64,000 nt of DNA, from NCBI RefSeq assembly GCF_903819335.1, contig NZ_CAIJDE010000049.1:1-64000 (forward strand), written 5' to 3'. Within the stretch, counting starts at the first letter, position 1. Each line of letters starts with the position of its first letter. Below the pieces are notes generated by a model. It was given only the letters and a program-made list of their open reading frames with translations. It was not told the DNA's origin and made no database searches. Below are positions 1 through 8,439 of this stretch, piece by piece. The translations under genes were made by a program, and so were the position numbers. This DNA comes from Flavobacterium panici. Its GTDB lineage: Bacteria > Bacteroidota > Bacteroidia > Flavobacteriales > Flavobacteriaceae.

Positions 1-777
1 CCATACAATAAAAATAAAATCTTTGTTCATTTATATAATAAATCGTTTCAGGAATTGTTTCTTGATTTATATCCAAAGATGATTATTCATGATAGTCTTC
101 CTAAATTAATGATTTTAGATCAATTTGGAATTAAAGAAATTACAAATGAAATTTTTAAAAAATTAATAAGTTTCAAAAGAACTGATTTTATTTTTTTTAT
201 ATCATCTTCTTTTGTTAGAAGATTTAATGAACTTCCTGAATTCAAATCTTATTTGACTATTACAAAAGAAAATTTTGAAGATTCCAAACCATTTCATTCA
301 CATAAAGTTGTTTTTGAATACTACAAATCTCTAGTTGATACAAATTATATGTTAGCACCTTTTTCAATAAAAAAAGGTATAAATATATATGGCCTTATTT
401 TTGGTTCAAATCATACTTTAGGATTAGAAAAATTCTTAAAAGTTGGTTGGAAAATTAATCCACACACAGGTGATGCAAATTATAATATAGATGAAGAAAA
501 AATTGTTGATGGACAATTATCAGTTTTTGAAGAACAAAATACAATTAAGAAATTAGGGGTTTTAGAATGTATGTTGCGAGATCTTATATTGAATAAAAGA
601 GAAACCTCCTTATATAAAATTTATTTATGTACATTAGATTTTGGTTGTTTACCTAAGCACTGTAATGAGGTCTTGAAAAAACTTGAAAAAGAGAATAAAA
701 TTATGAGTGTCAAAACTAAAACTGAAAAAATACATAACTTAGCAACTCCAAATGATATCAAAATAAATTTAAAGTGA
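1..777 (+). CDS. TcmP-like three-Cys-motif partner protein, 3' part (5' end outside window)
   Basis: The frame is open to the left edge with no stop, so the gene starts outside the window; the TTG at 55 is internal. About 258 residues are visible. I assign it to the TcmP (three-Cys-motif partner) family mainly because it lies directly upstream of, and overlaps by four bases (GTGA), a Gp37/Gp68 three-Cys protein, the arrangement that gives the family its name. Visible stretches such as DFIFFISSSFVRRF fit the family, and the tail has a small winged-helix look. Family function is not established to my knowledge. Full-length members are usually longer, as I recall with a methyltransferase-like N-terminal part, which cannot be seen here. 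Base composition is much more AT-rich than in the genes after 3.5 kb, suggesting horizontal acquisition. Confidence 0.6.
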   Translation, partial: PYNKNKIFVHLYNKSFQELFLDLYPKMIIHDSLPKLMILDQFGIKEITNEIFKKLISFKRTDFIFFISSSFVRRFNELPEFKSYLTITKENFEDSKPFHSHKVVFEYYKSLVDTNYMLAPFSIKKGINIYGLIFGSNHTLGLEKFLKVGWKINPHTGDANYNIDEEKIVDGQLSVFEEQNTIKKLGVLECMLRDLILNKRETSLYKIYLCTLDFGCLPKHCNEVLKKLEKENKIMSVKTKTEKIHNLATPNDIKINLK

Positions 778-1514
778 AATATTCTAAAATAGAATGGACT
801 GATGCCACATGGAATCCTTCCACCGGATGCAATAAGATTACATCTGGATGTAAAAACTGTTATGCTGAAGTTATGGCAAAAAGGCTTCAAGCAATGGGTG
901 CTCCTGGATATGAAAATGGTTTTGAATTTACATTAATGCCTGATAGGCTTGAACTTCCAAAAAAAATCAAAAAACCCACAAAGTTTTTTGTAAACTCAAT
1001 GAGTGATCTTTTTCATGAAAAAATGCCATATACTTTCTTAGATAAAGTTTTTCAAACAATTGAAGTCACACCAAAACATCAATATCAAATATTAACAAAA
1101 AGAGAAAATATTTTAGAGGATTATTTTAAAAATCGTATAGTTCCTAAAAATGTTTGGTTAGGTGTAACTGTAGAAAATGCAAAATGTAAAAACAGAATAG
1201 ATGTTTTAAGAAATATTGATGCAGAAATCAGATTTTTATCTATCGAACCTTTAATTGGAAGTGTTGGTAAATTAAATTTAAAAAATATTCACTGGGTTAT
1301 TGTTGGTGGAGAAAGTGGACATAAGGCAAGACCAATGAAGCCAGAATGGGCAATTGATATTCAGAGGCAATGTGATGAACAGGGTGTTGCTTTCTTCTTT
1401 AAACAATGGGGTACATGGGGAGAAGATGGCGTTAAAAGAAGTAAAAAAGCGAACGGAAGAATTTTACTTGGTAAAGAATGGAATGAGGAACCAGAAGTAG
1501 AATTAGCTTTATAA
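774..1514 (+). CDS. Phage Gp37/Gp68 family protein (DUF5131-type, three-Cys motif)
   Basis: A 246-residue protein with the family opening SKIEWTDATWNPSTGC followed by CNKITSGCKNCYAE, a C-x6-C-x2-C cluster (about residues 19-29) that gives the three-Cys name. Further family stretches are NVWLGVTVEN, RFLSIEPLIG, WVIVGGESG and FFFKQWG. The cysteines and these blocks resemble a metal-cluster enzyme fold, but the reaction is unknown to me. It starts at a GTG whose last two bases overlap the upstream TGA stop, indicating translational coupling and probably a joint complex. Members occur sporadically in phages, plasmids and genomic islands, so this pair is best seen as an accessory, possibly defence-related, unit. 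The family call is firm; the function is not known. Confidence 0.85.
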   Translation: MKYSKIEWTDATWNPSTGCNKITSGCKNCYAEVMAKRLQAMGAPGYENGFEFTLMPDRLELPKKIKKPTKFFVNSMSDLFHEKMPYTFLDKVFQTIEVTPKHQYQILTKRENILEDYFKNRIVPKNVWLGVTVENAKCKNRIDVLRNIDAEIRFLSIEPLIGSVGKLNLKNIHWVIVGGESGHKARPMKPEWAIDIQRQCDEQGVAFFFKQWGTWGEDGVKRSKKANGRILLGKEWNEEPEVELAL

Positions 1515-1567
1515 ATATCATGTTATTTATAAAGTTCAAAAATACTAAAAACTCTTTATTTTCAACT

Positions 1568-2524
1568 CTACTCCTTCCCCCAAATCCTAGTATTCAAATC
1601 CAGTTCATGAACAATATCATGCATGAATTTCACAATTGAATGATCTCCGGAAAGTAAATCGGGATCTAAAAGCGAAGAATGAATAGGCGCTTCAAAATAA
1701 TTTTCGGACAACGGAAAAGCAATATACATTTTAGAATGAATAAACGAAACCGAAATCGTTTCGTCGCATTTACCGTTTAAATCCAGAATTCTTTCCATCA
1801 TGGCAGGCGTTAAAATGTATCGCGCTTCGATTTGGTTACTGGAATAGGTTACAAATTTATTGCTGAAATCGATGTTTTCTAATTCGATAACATCGGTGTT
1901 TCCAAAACTAAAAACGTTTTTAGAAAACCAGGAACCAAAAGCTTCTCCAAAACCTTTTGGGCGAACAACTGTCGAAACATTGAAGTTTTTATTGAAATCG
2001 GCCACAAAAACAATTCCTTTAAAAATGGTATGCCAGTTTGTACGGGTTCCGTTTTTTGTACTAGTTTCGGTTTTGTATTCGGCGTGAACTTCGGCAAACC
2101 AAAAAGAAGTTTTATCGTTTGTTCCGCTTATTAAATCCTGTGTTTTATAACGATCAGATTCCGTTGTAAAAAGTTCAGAACTTCTAAATTCATATTCGGG
2201 AAGTCCGCTTTGCGGCGTTATCGTCAAACTTTCATTTATATTTTTTAATGCAGATCCTACAACATTAGTTTTATAAGCCATTTTGTATTTCTTAACATCG
2301 TCGCCAATTCTAAAATGCATTACGATACCAGTGATGGCAGAAACGGCAAATCCCAGAAAACCTAAAGTCGGAAATCTAATCAATAAACCAATTATCATAA
2401 ATACAATGGCAAGGCCAAATAAAATGTAAGTGGTTTTATAGGTTTCGGCTATTTTTTTTCTTTCAACTTCTAATGTATTCAAAACCTCATGCAAGGCTGA
2501 ATTGTTGCTAATTCCTGAATCCAT
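1568..2524 (-). CDS. DUF3137 domain membrane protein
   Basis: A 318-residue protein. After a soluble start it has two adjacent hydrophobic segments (about residues 30-75), then a largely soluble domain with the family features of DUF3137, including the central SELF and FKGIVFVADF stretches. The function is unknown; members are regularly encoded beside LemA, as here. Its ATG overlaps the lemA stop codon by one base (TAATG), so the two are co-translated. It converges on the Gp37/Gp68 gene, with 53 bases between the stops. It probably works with LemA at the cytoplasmic membrane. Confidence 0.75.
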   Translation of the reverse strand: MDSGISNNSALHEVLNTLEVERKKIAETYKTTYILFGLAIVFMIIGLLIRFPTLGFLGFAVSAITGIVMHFRIGDDVKKYKMAYKTNVVGSALKNINESLTITPQSGLPEYEFRSSELFTTESDRYKTQDLISGTNDKTSFWFAEVHAEYKTETSTKNGTRTNWHTIFKGIVFVADFNKNFNVSTVVRPKGFGEAFGSWFSKNVFSFGNTDVIELENIDFSNKFVTYSSNQIEARYILTPAMMERILDLNGKCDETISVSFIHSKMYIAFPLSENYFEAPIHSSLLDPDLLSGDHSIVKFMHDIVHELDLNTRIWGKE

Positions 2525-3078
2525 TAATTATTGAAAAGTTCTTTTGCACTAATATTTTTACGCTCTTCTTCTGGAGTAGCCAAAACATCAATTTTAGTAT
2601 AATTCAACATTCCTGCAAACAAATTTCCCGGAAACATCATAATAGCGTTATTGTAACTCGTAACCGAAGCATTATACGTTCTTCTGGCAGCCGCAATTTG
2701 TTCTTCGCTTTCTGTCCAAGTGCTTTGTAGGTTTAAGAAATTGGTATTTGCTTTTAAGTCCGGATAATTTTCAACCGTAACCATTAAACCTTTTACAGCT
2801 GTGCTAAGTTCAGTATCTAAACTTGCTTTTTCGGCCTCGGTTAAAGAACCTGAAGTTGCTCTTGAACGAAGTTCTACGATTTTAGTTAAGGTACTTTGTT
2901 CGTAATTAGTATATTGTTTTACAATCTCAACTAAATTCGGAATCAAATCAAAACGTTTTTTCAACATTACATCAATAGAAGAAAAAGCATTCGTAACCTG
3001 GTTTCTTTTTTCGATAAGTGAATTGTAAATGAACACTCCGATTATGATGAAAACAAAAAGAATAATAACAACAATCAT
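2524..3078 (-). CDS. lemA: LemA family protein
   Basis: A 184-residue protein with one N-terminal transmembrane helix (about residues 1-20) followed by the classic LemA coiled-coil region: NSLIEKRNQVTNAFSSIDV, KRFDLIPNLVEIVKQY and the late RRTYNASVTSYN block. Length is normal for the family. LemA proteins are membrane-anchored helical proteins of unclear molecular role. It is the first gene of a two-gene minus-strand operon with the DUF3137 gene. A TATATTTG box on the minus strand (3113-3106), about 28 bases before the ATG, is a good Bacteroidota -7 element. Confidence 0.9.
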   Translation of the reverse strand: MIVVIILFVFIIIGVFIYNSLIEKRNQVTNAFSSIDVMLKKRFDLIPNLVEIVKQYTNYEQSTLTKIVELRSRATSGSLTEAEKASLDTELSTAVKGLMVTVENYPDLKANTNFLNLQSTWTESEEQIAAARRTYNASVTSYNNAIMMFPGNLFAGMLNYTKIDVLATPEEERKNISAKELFNN

Positions 3079-3105
3079 TGGTTTAATTTTTAATTAGTTT
3101 GAAAA

Positions 3106-3113
3106 CAAATATA
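3106..3113 (-). promoter_or_regulatory. Putative -7 box of the lemA promoter
   Basis: Reads TATATTTG on the minus strand, an exact match to the Bacteroidota TAnnTTTG -7 consensus, placed about 28 bases before the lemA start. No convincing -33 TTG was found, so confidence is moderate. Confidence 0.45.
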
Positions 3114-3154
3114 TAAAAACGGGAATAAGTTTTGTTTAGCATTGTGTTTTTATT

Positions 3155-3433
3155 TAAACACATAGAAACATAGTTTTTTGGGAGTGAATAAAAGGATTAA
3201 ATAAAATCAAGATTTTACACATAGTCGCATAATATTCTCATTCCTTTTAAAACATAGCCAGTGGTTTTAACCACTGGAAACGCATCGTGAATTATTCTGT
3301 GTCAAAGTGGTTGAAACCACTGGCTATATTAAATACAATGTTATTATATTCATTTTAAAACACCTTTCTCTATGTTTGTTTTAAAAAAGTGAAACGCCTT
3401 TCACAAAGAAAAACTATGTCTCTATGTGTTTAA
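3155..3433. repeat. Intergenic element with AACACATAGAAACATAG-type terminal inverted repeats, copy 1
   Basis: Left end AACACATAGAAACATAG (about 3157-3173) is answered at the right end by its near reverse complement ACTATGTCTCTATGTGTT (about 3413-3430). Inside are the words ACACATAGTC and AAGTGAAACGCCTTT. The same ends and both internal words recur in the same order at 8255-8402, so this is a repeat family rather than a one-off hairpin. No open reading frame is present. It fills most of the 468-base gap between the divergent lemA and anmK genes and carries a second inverted repeat inside it. Confidence 0.7.
3254..3327. repeat. Nested inverted repeat, ATAGCCAGTGGTT family
   Basis: Arms 3254-3275 and 3306-3327 are 22 bases long and complementary at 21 positions, with a 30-base spacer. 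Each arm is itself nearly palindromic around CCAGTGGTT/AACCACTGG. It sits inside the larger element at 3155-3433; the related element at 8255-8402 lacks it, which suggests a later insertion. Confidence 0.75.
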
Positions 3434-3546
3434 AAAACAATTACCCGCAGCGTTTAAAAAATAAATCTCAAAGTTTACTTATATTTATATGTAAAAAATC
3501 CCATTTTAGCGTTTCCAAATAAAATGCTTTTTAAAACATCATTTTA

Positions 3547-4755
3547 ATGAATAAAAATGTAAGTGCTCTTTATGAAATCGCTCAAAAAGAAACCCGAAAA
3601 ATACTAGGTTTAATGTCAGGAACTTCACTCGACGGACTCGATTTGGCTCTTTGTGAAATTTCTGGCGAAGGCGAAAACACGGTTGTGAAAATCGAACAAT
3701 TTGAAACTATCGATTACAGCGAGGATATTAAAATCGAAATCAGAAAAGTATTTGCTAAAAAAACAATCGATTTTCAGCATTTGGTTTTACTAAACGAATG
3801 GATTGCAGACTTGCACGCCGGAATGATTAACGATTGTCTTTCAAAATGGAACATTCCCGCAAACGAAGTTGATCTAATCGCTTCGCACGGACAAACAGTT
3901 TTGCATGCGCCGAAGTTTTTGCATCAGCAGGAAAAATTTCCAAATGCAACTTTACAAATTGGCGACGGCGATCATATTGCGGTAAAAACCGGAATTATCA
4001 CTTTATCTGATTTCAGGCAAAAACATGTTGCGGCGGGCGGCGAAGGTGCACCTCTTGCGGTTTATGGCGATTATTTGTTATTCAGCAAAAAAGGCGAAAA
4101 CCGAATTATGCTCAACATGGGCGGAATCGCAAATTTCACTTATTTACCAGCTTCTCAAAACGCAGAAGAGGTTTTTGTAACCGATACCGGAACCGCAAAT
4201 ACTTTAATCGATATTTTTACCAAACAGTTTTTCCCTGAAAAAAGTTACGATAAAGATGCTGAAATCGCTAAAAGCGGAACTGTAAATCAGGAACTTTTAA
4301 GCGAATTAAAAAGTAATGTTTTCTTCCAAAAAAGCTTTCCAAAAACAATTGGTCAGGAATTATTCAATCATGATTTTGTGAACTCGGCTTTAGTAAAATT
4401 AAGTTTAGAAAACATTTCGGCACCAGATTTGCTTGCGAGTTTAACACGCCTTAGTGCCGAGACAATTGCCGAAGCGGTTTTGTTTGTTGTACAAAATACT
4501 AAAACTCCAATCGAAGAGTTTACAGTTTATATGTCTGGCGGAGGCGCACGAAATCCGTTATTGGTGAAATGGTTACAAGAATTATTGTCTTGTAAATTTG
4601 AAAAAAGCGATGTTCTGGGAATTTCAGGCGATGCAAAAGAAGCCGTTTTATTTGCCGTTTTGGCTAATGAAACCGTAGCAGGAGGAAATTATAATTTTGG
4701 TTCAAAAAAAGGAATTCCATCCGTAACAATGGGGAAAATTTCTTTTCCAGACTAA
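3547..4755 (+). CDS. anmK: Anhydro-N-acetylmuramic acid kinase
   Basis: Converts 1,6-anhydro-MurNAc from recycled cell wall to MurNAc-6-phosphate using ATP, in the cytoplasm. The family signature GLMSGTSLDGLDLALCEI lies near residues 22-39. It is followed by SHGQTVLHAP, the MLNMGGIANFTYLP block, DTGTANTLID (the segment with the catalytic Asp of the family) and the late YMSGGGARNPLL nucleotide-binding stretch. The 402 residues are slightly longer than proteobacterial AnmK because of an N-terminal extension of about 20 residues; the ATG at 3547 is the first in frame. It heads a group of peptidoglycan-recycling genes (glycosidase, AmpG-like permease, NagZ-like enzyme) on the same strand. Confidence 0.95.
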   Translation: MNKNVSALYEIAQKETRKILGLMSGTSLDGLDLALCEISGEGENTVVKIEQFETIDYSEDIKIEIRKVFAKKTIDFQHLVLLNEWIADLHAGMINDCLSKWNIPANEVDLIASHGQTVLHAPKFLHQQEKFPNATLQIGDGDHIAVKTGIITLSDFRQKHVAAGGEGAPLAVYGDYLLFSKKGENRIMLNMGGIANFTYLPASQNAEEVFVTDTGTANTLIDIFTKQFFPEKSYDKDAEIAKSGTVNQELLSELKSNVFFQKSFPKTIGQELFNHDFVNSALVKLSLENISAPDLLASLTRLSAETIAEAVLFVVQNTKTPIEEFTVYMSGGGARNPLLVKWLQELLSCKFEKSDVLGISGDAKEAVLFAVLANETVAGGNYNFGSKKGIPSVTMGKISFPD

Positions 4756-4763
4756 ATAATAAA

Positions 4764-4917
4764 GTTTGCCACAGATTAAAAGATTAAAAAGATTAATCAA
4801 AATAATCCTTTCAATCTGTGGCAAAAAAACTGCCACGAATTACACGAATTTTCACGAATTATTTTTTAATACTTTGAGAATAAAAAATTGGTGGAAATTT
4901 GTGTAATTCGTGGCAAA
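4764..4917. repeat. Two consecutive inverted repeats (TTTGCCACAGATT and TGCCACGAATTACAC families)
   Basis: First pair: 4765-4777 against 4813-4825, 13 bases, perfect. Second pair: 4831-4851 against 4895-4915, 20 of 21 bases complementary. The phrases (gccacagatt, gccacgaatt, cacgaatt) read like typical flavobacterial intergenic repeats. They lie between anmK and the glycosidase gene, just before the probable promoter at 4972, and could act as a transcription or RNA-stability barrier. No coding potential is visible. Confidence 0.75.
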
Positions 4918-4971
4918 AAAACATTTAAAATAAAATTTAGCAGAATTCATTGAATTCCTAGCAAAACAAAC

Positions 4972-4979
4972 TATTTTTG
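4972..4979 (+). promoter_or_regulatory. Putative -7 box upstream of the GHL10 glycosidase
   Basis: TATTTTTG matches TAnnTTTG. Transcription would begin around 4985, giving a 5' leader of about 20 bases to the ATG at 5005. It would leave the TTG at 4984 at or upstream of the transcript start, which supports 5005 as the true start. Confidence 0.45.
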
Positions 4980-5004
4980 GTTCTTGTTAAAATTAAAGAT
5001 TAAA

Positions 5005-6576
5005 ATGCATAAAAATCAGCACTTACTATACTCAATCATTCTTTTATTTTTCTTTGGATTAAAATCTAACGCACAAGAAAAAATAATGCATCCTAAAAAT
5101 GAATTTAGAGGTGTCTGGATTGCGACTGTAGTAAATATTGACTGGCCAAAAACAGCCACAGATAATGTTGAAAAAGAAAAAGCAGATTATTTAGAAATCC
5201 TTGAAACTTACAAACAATTAAATTACAACGCTGTTATCGTTCAGATAAGAAGTGTTGGTGATGCTTTTTATCCAACAGAGCTTGCGCCTTGGTCAAGATT
5301 CTTAACAGGAAAAGAAGGTGTAGCTCCAAGTCCATATTATGATACTTTGGCGTGGATGATTGAAGAAGCACACAATAGAGGTTTTGAATTTCATGCATGG
5401 CTGAATCCGTATCGAGCGACTTTCGATTTAAATAAAAATCTTTTAAGTCCAAATCACGACGTTTTTAAACATCCTGAATGGATGATCGAATATGGCGGAA
5501 AATACTATTACGATCCTGCATTGCCAGAAGTTCAGGCACATTTAACAAAAGTCGTAAAAGAAGTCGTTGACAAATACGATATCGACGCGATTCATTTTGA
5601 TGATTATTTTTATCCGTATGCCGTTCCCGGAAAAGTATTTAACGACTCGGCTTCGTACAAAAAATATGGTTCAGGTTTAAGTCTAGCAGATTGGCGTCGT
5701 GCCAATGTGAGCAACTTTGTACATACGATTTCAACAACTATAAAAGAAAGCAAACCGTGGGTTCAATTTGGAATCAGTCCGTTTGGAGTTTGGCGAAATA
5801 AATCTGTTGACCCAAAAGGTTCAGAAACGCAGTCAACTGCAAATTACGATGATTTATATGCCGATCCGCTTTTATGGATGGATCAAAAATGGATCGATTA
5901 TATCTTGCCTCAATTGTATTGGAGCATGTATAATCCTAGAGCTTCTTATTCAAAATTAGTAAAATGGTGGGCAGAAAATTCTAATAATACAGCTGTTTAT
6001 ATCGGTCACGCTTCTTATAAAATTAGAGCCGACGGCGATAAAAGCTGGAATTATATCAGCGAAATTCCAACCCAGATTGATTTTGCCAGAAGTACTAAAA
6101 ATGTTTCCGGAAGTGCTTATTTCAGTGCAAAATGGTTCATGAACAAAAACTTAGATCTTGTTCGCCTTCTGGAAGACAATCAATATCGTTTTCCTGCGCT
6201 TCCTGCCGCGGTTCCAAATTTAAAACGTATTATTATTGATACGCCGGTTATTACAGATTTTGCAAAAGACACCATAAAATATTCTTTCAGCATCAAAAAT
6301 CCGCTGAATACGAAAGTGCGTTATATTGTAATTTATGGCGGAGAGCATATTTCAAAGATAAATACAAACGATGCCGAAAAAATCATCGACAAAGTAAGAG
6401 CTGTTGAAAAAGACGGCGTTATATCATTTTCTATTCCCGCAGAAAAAATCGATATGTATAAAGCTTGCGCTGTAACATTTATTGATTATTTTGCAAACGA
6501 AAGCACCCCAACTGCTGCCGACTTAAAAAAGAATTTTAAAATCTATTCACCTGCTCAGCCTAATGAAAACAGATAA
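5005..6576 (+). CDS. GHL10-type glycoside hydrolase, family 10-like (YngK/PF02638 type), secreted
   Basis: Starts best at the ATG at 5005, which gives a clean signal peptide (MHKNQHLLYSIILLFFFGLKSNAQ); the in-frame TTG at 4984 lies too close to the promoter. The mature protein begins with the family hallmark EFRGVWIATVVNIDWP. It continues as a TIM-barrel with NAVIVQIRSVGDAFYP, FHAWLNPYRA, DAIHFDDYFYPY, FGISPFGVWRN and the late YWSMYNPRASY block. A C-terminal domain of about 100 residues (after residue 410) looks like a beta-sandwich. These enzymes are thought to act on peptidoglycan-derived or similar glycans. Here the neighbours (AnmK, AmpG-like, NagZ-like) support a role in muropeptide breakdown outside the inner membrane. 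The stop overlaps the next gene by 14 bases. Confidence 0.85.
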   Translation: MHKNQHLLYSIILLFFFGLKSNAQEKIMHPKNEFRGVWIATVVNIDWPKTATDNVEKEKADYLEILETYKQLNYNAVIVQIRSVGDAFYPTELAPWSRFLTGKEGVAPSPYYDTLAWMIEEAHNRGFEFHAWLNPYRATFDLNKNLLSPNHDVFKHPEWMIEYGGKYYYDPALPEVQAHLTKVVKEVVDKYDIDAIHFDDYFYPYAVPGKVFNDSASYKKYGSGLSLADWRRANVSNFVHTISTTIKESKPWVQFGISPFGVWRNKSVDPKGSETQSTANYDDLYADPLLWMDQKWIDYILPQLYWSMYNPRASYSKLVKWWAENSNNTAVYIGHASYKIRADGDKSWNYISEIPTQIDFARSTKNVSGSAYFSAKWFMNKNLDLVRLLEDNQYRFPALPAAVPNLKRIIIDTPVITDFAKDTIKYSFSIKNPLNTKVRYIVIYGGEHISKINTNDAEKIIDKVRAVEKDGVISFSIPAEKIDMYKACAVTFIDYFANESTPTAADLKKNFKIYSPAQPNENR

Positions 6577-7882
6577 TAAACCCTGGTTCTGGATTCCTCT
6601 TCTTAATTTTGCGTCTGGACTGCCTTACGCCGTAATTATCTCGGTTTCGGTAATTATGTACAAAAACTTAGGTATTTCAAATGAAGATATTGGCGTTTAC
6701 ACCAGTTTATTATACTTACCTTGGGTTATAAAACCGCTTTGGAGCCCTTTTATTGAATTGAACGGAACCAAAAGAAAATGGTTTTTATCGATGCAGTTAT
6801 TGATTTCGATTGCCTTCTTATTAGTCGGTTTTACGATTCCAACCAATGGCTTTTTCATGATGACATTAGCAATTTTCTGGGTTGCCGCCTTTGCTTCGGC
6901 TTCAAATGATATTGCCAGTGATGGATTTTATTTATTGGTTTTACCAGAAAATCAGCAGTCTTTTTTCCTCGGAATCAGAAGTACTTTCTACAGGCTTTCA
7001 ATGCTTGCCGGAAACGGATTAATTGTGCTTTTAGCCGGATATCTGGAACAAAAATATGGCGATAATACCAAAGCATGGTCGTATACAATGATTGGCGTTG
7101 GTTTATTAATGACTTTTATAACGATTTATAATTTTGTTTTTACTCCAAGAAATGAAATAAATGTTGTAGCAGATAATAAAGATCATCATCAAAATTTTGG
7201 TTCTATATTTACCAGTTTCTTTAAGAAAAAACAAATTGGTTTAGTGTTAGCTTTTATTCTGGTTTTCAGATTAGGAGAATCACAATTGCTTAAAATGTTA
7301 AGTCCATTTTTATTAGACGGAAAAGAAGTTGGCGGGATGAGCTTAACTACTGAATCTGTTGGGATTATTTATGGAACTTTAGGGATTTTTGCTTTAACAA
7401 TTGGCGGAATTTTAGGCGGAATTGCCATTTCAAAACACGGTCTTACTAAATGGATGCTTCCTATGTTTTTGGCTATGCATCTGCCAATACTTGGTTTTAT
7501 TGGACTTGCTCATTTTCAGCCGCAGGAACTTTTCCACCTTCATATAAATTTATATTTTTTTGAAATAAATTCTCCATTAAATCTGTATACTTGTATTACC
7601 GTAATTTTGGAACAATTTGGATATGGTTTTGGATTTACAGGTTTTATGATGTTTTTAATTCATGTTGCCGAAGGAGAATCAAAAACAGCACATTATGCAC
7701 TTGCAACCGGATTTATGGCATTAGGAATGATGCTTCCGGGAATGTTGAGCGGTTTTATACAACAATTTTTAGGTTATCAAAACTTCTTTATTTGGGTTTT
7801 TATAGCCACAATTCCAGGTCTTATTTTATCACGTTTTTTAATTTTCCCGAAAGATTTTGGGAAAAAATCAGAAGAAGTTTAA
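6563..7882 (+). CDS. AmpG-like MFS permease, probable muropeptide or MurNAc importer
   Basis: A 439-residue polytopic membrane protein with about 12 hydrophobic segments. It has the AmpG-like start WFWIPLLNFASGLPYAVI, then YLPWVIKPLWSPFIE and ASNDIASDGFYLLVL (with the internal acidic residues typical of this MFS branch). AmpG carries anhydro-muropeptides across the inner membrane for recycling. The coding sequence begins 14 bases inside the glycosidase gene, so the two are translated together. The substrate (disaccharide-peptide or free sugar) cannot be decided from sequence. The neighbours argue strongly for a peptidoglycan-derived substrate. Confidence 0.8.
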   Translation: MKTDNKPWFWIPLLNFASGLPYAVIISVSVIMYKNLGISNEDIGVYTSLLYLPWVIKPLWSPFIELNGTKRKWFLSMQLLISIAFLLVGFTIPTNGFFMMTLAIFWVAAFASASNDIASDGFYLLVLPENQQSFFLGIRSTFYRLSMLAGNGLIVLLAGYLEQKYGDNTKAWSYTMIGVGLLMTFITIYNFVFTPRNEINVVADNKDHHQNFGSIFTSFFKKKQIGLVLAFILVFRLGESQLLKMLSPFLLDGKEVGGMSLTTESVGIIYGTLGIFALTIGGILGGIAISKHGLTKWMLPMFLAMHLPILGFIGLAHFQPQELFHLHINLYFFEINSPLNLYTCITVILEQFGYGFGFTGFMMFLIHVAEGESKTAHYALATGFMALGMMLPGMLSGFIQQFLGYQNFFIWVFIATIPGLILSRFLIFPKDFGKKSEEV

Positions 7883-7903
7883 CCCCAAATCAAACTCTTA
7901 CTT

Positions 7904-8245
7904 ATGGAAATCAATGAAAATTTGCAGGCCGAACGCAACTTAAAAGGAGCTGAGTTCGAAAAAACCGGAAATCTTGAAAAAGCAATTGAATTATATGAGG
8001 AAAATGTCGCAGAAAGCTTTAAAGGGAATCATCCTTACGATAGATTAGCAACAATCTACAAAAACCAAAATGATCTTGACAATGAAATCAGGGTTTTAGA
8101 AAAAGCAATTGTGGTTTATGAAGAAATTACAATCGAAGACCGACTTGAAGGTTTACCAAAACTTTTCCGTTTTAAAAACCGATTGGATAAAGCAATTGAA
8201 ACCAAAAAGCAATTGGCTAAACAAAAGAAAGCAAAATTGAAATAA
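7904..8245 (+). CDS. Small tetratricopeptide-like protein
   Basis: A 113-residue soluble helical protein. GAEFEKTGNLEKAIELYEENV and YDRLATIYKNQNDLDNEIRVLEKAIVVY form roughly two TPR-like helical hairpins, and the tail is very lysine-rich. It has no signal peptide or catalytic motif. It lies 21 bases after the AmpG-like permease and is probably in the same operon. A scaffold or adaptor role is plausible but not shown. Confidence 0.7.
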   Translation: MEINENLQAERNLKGAEFEKTGNLEKAIELYEENVAESFKGNHPYDRLATIYKNQNDLDNEIRVLEKAIVVYEEITIEDRLEGLPKLFRFKNRLDKAIETKKQLAKQKKAKLK

Positions 8246-8254
8246 AACATTCTT

Positions 8255-8402
8255 TTAAACACATAGAAACATAGATTTTTTGTGTAAAAAGAATAAAAAA
8301 GAGAAACTCGTTTCTCAACACATAGTCCCGAAGCATCGGGATGTATTTAAATAAAGTGAAACGCCTTTTCCAAGAACTAAATACTATGTTTCTATGTGTT
8401 AG
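8255..8402. repeat. Intergenic element with AACACATAGAAACATAG-type terminal inverted repeats, copy 2
   Basis: The left end at about 8257-8274 repeats the sequence at 3157. The right end TACTATGTTTCTATGTGTT (8382-8400) is its reverse complement. The internal words ACACATAGTC and AAGTGAAACGCCTTT are shared with copy 1, and a small stem CCCGA-agca-TCGGG sits at 8327-8340. It occupies the whole gap between the TPR gene and the GNAT gene. It is about 130 bases shorter than copy 1, which holds the extra nested repeat. Confidence 0.7.
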
Positions 8403-8439
8403 AAAATTAAACGATACTACAATCTAAGCATTCTAAATC

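Noticed and set aside
621..890. Minus-strand frame of 89 residues antisense to the TcmP and Gp37/Gp68 junction
   Set aside because: It overlaps two well-supported genes and has low-complexity hydrophobic composition without a family signature.
4984..5004. TTG at 4984 as the start of the GHL10 glycosidase
   Set aside because: It lies only five bases after the probable -7 box, and the ATG at 5005 gives a standard signal peptide.
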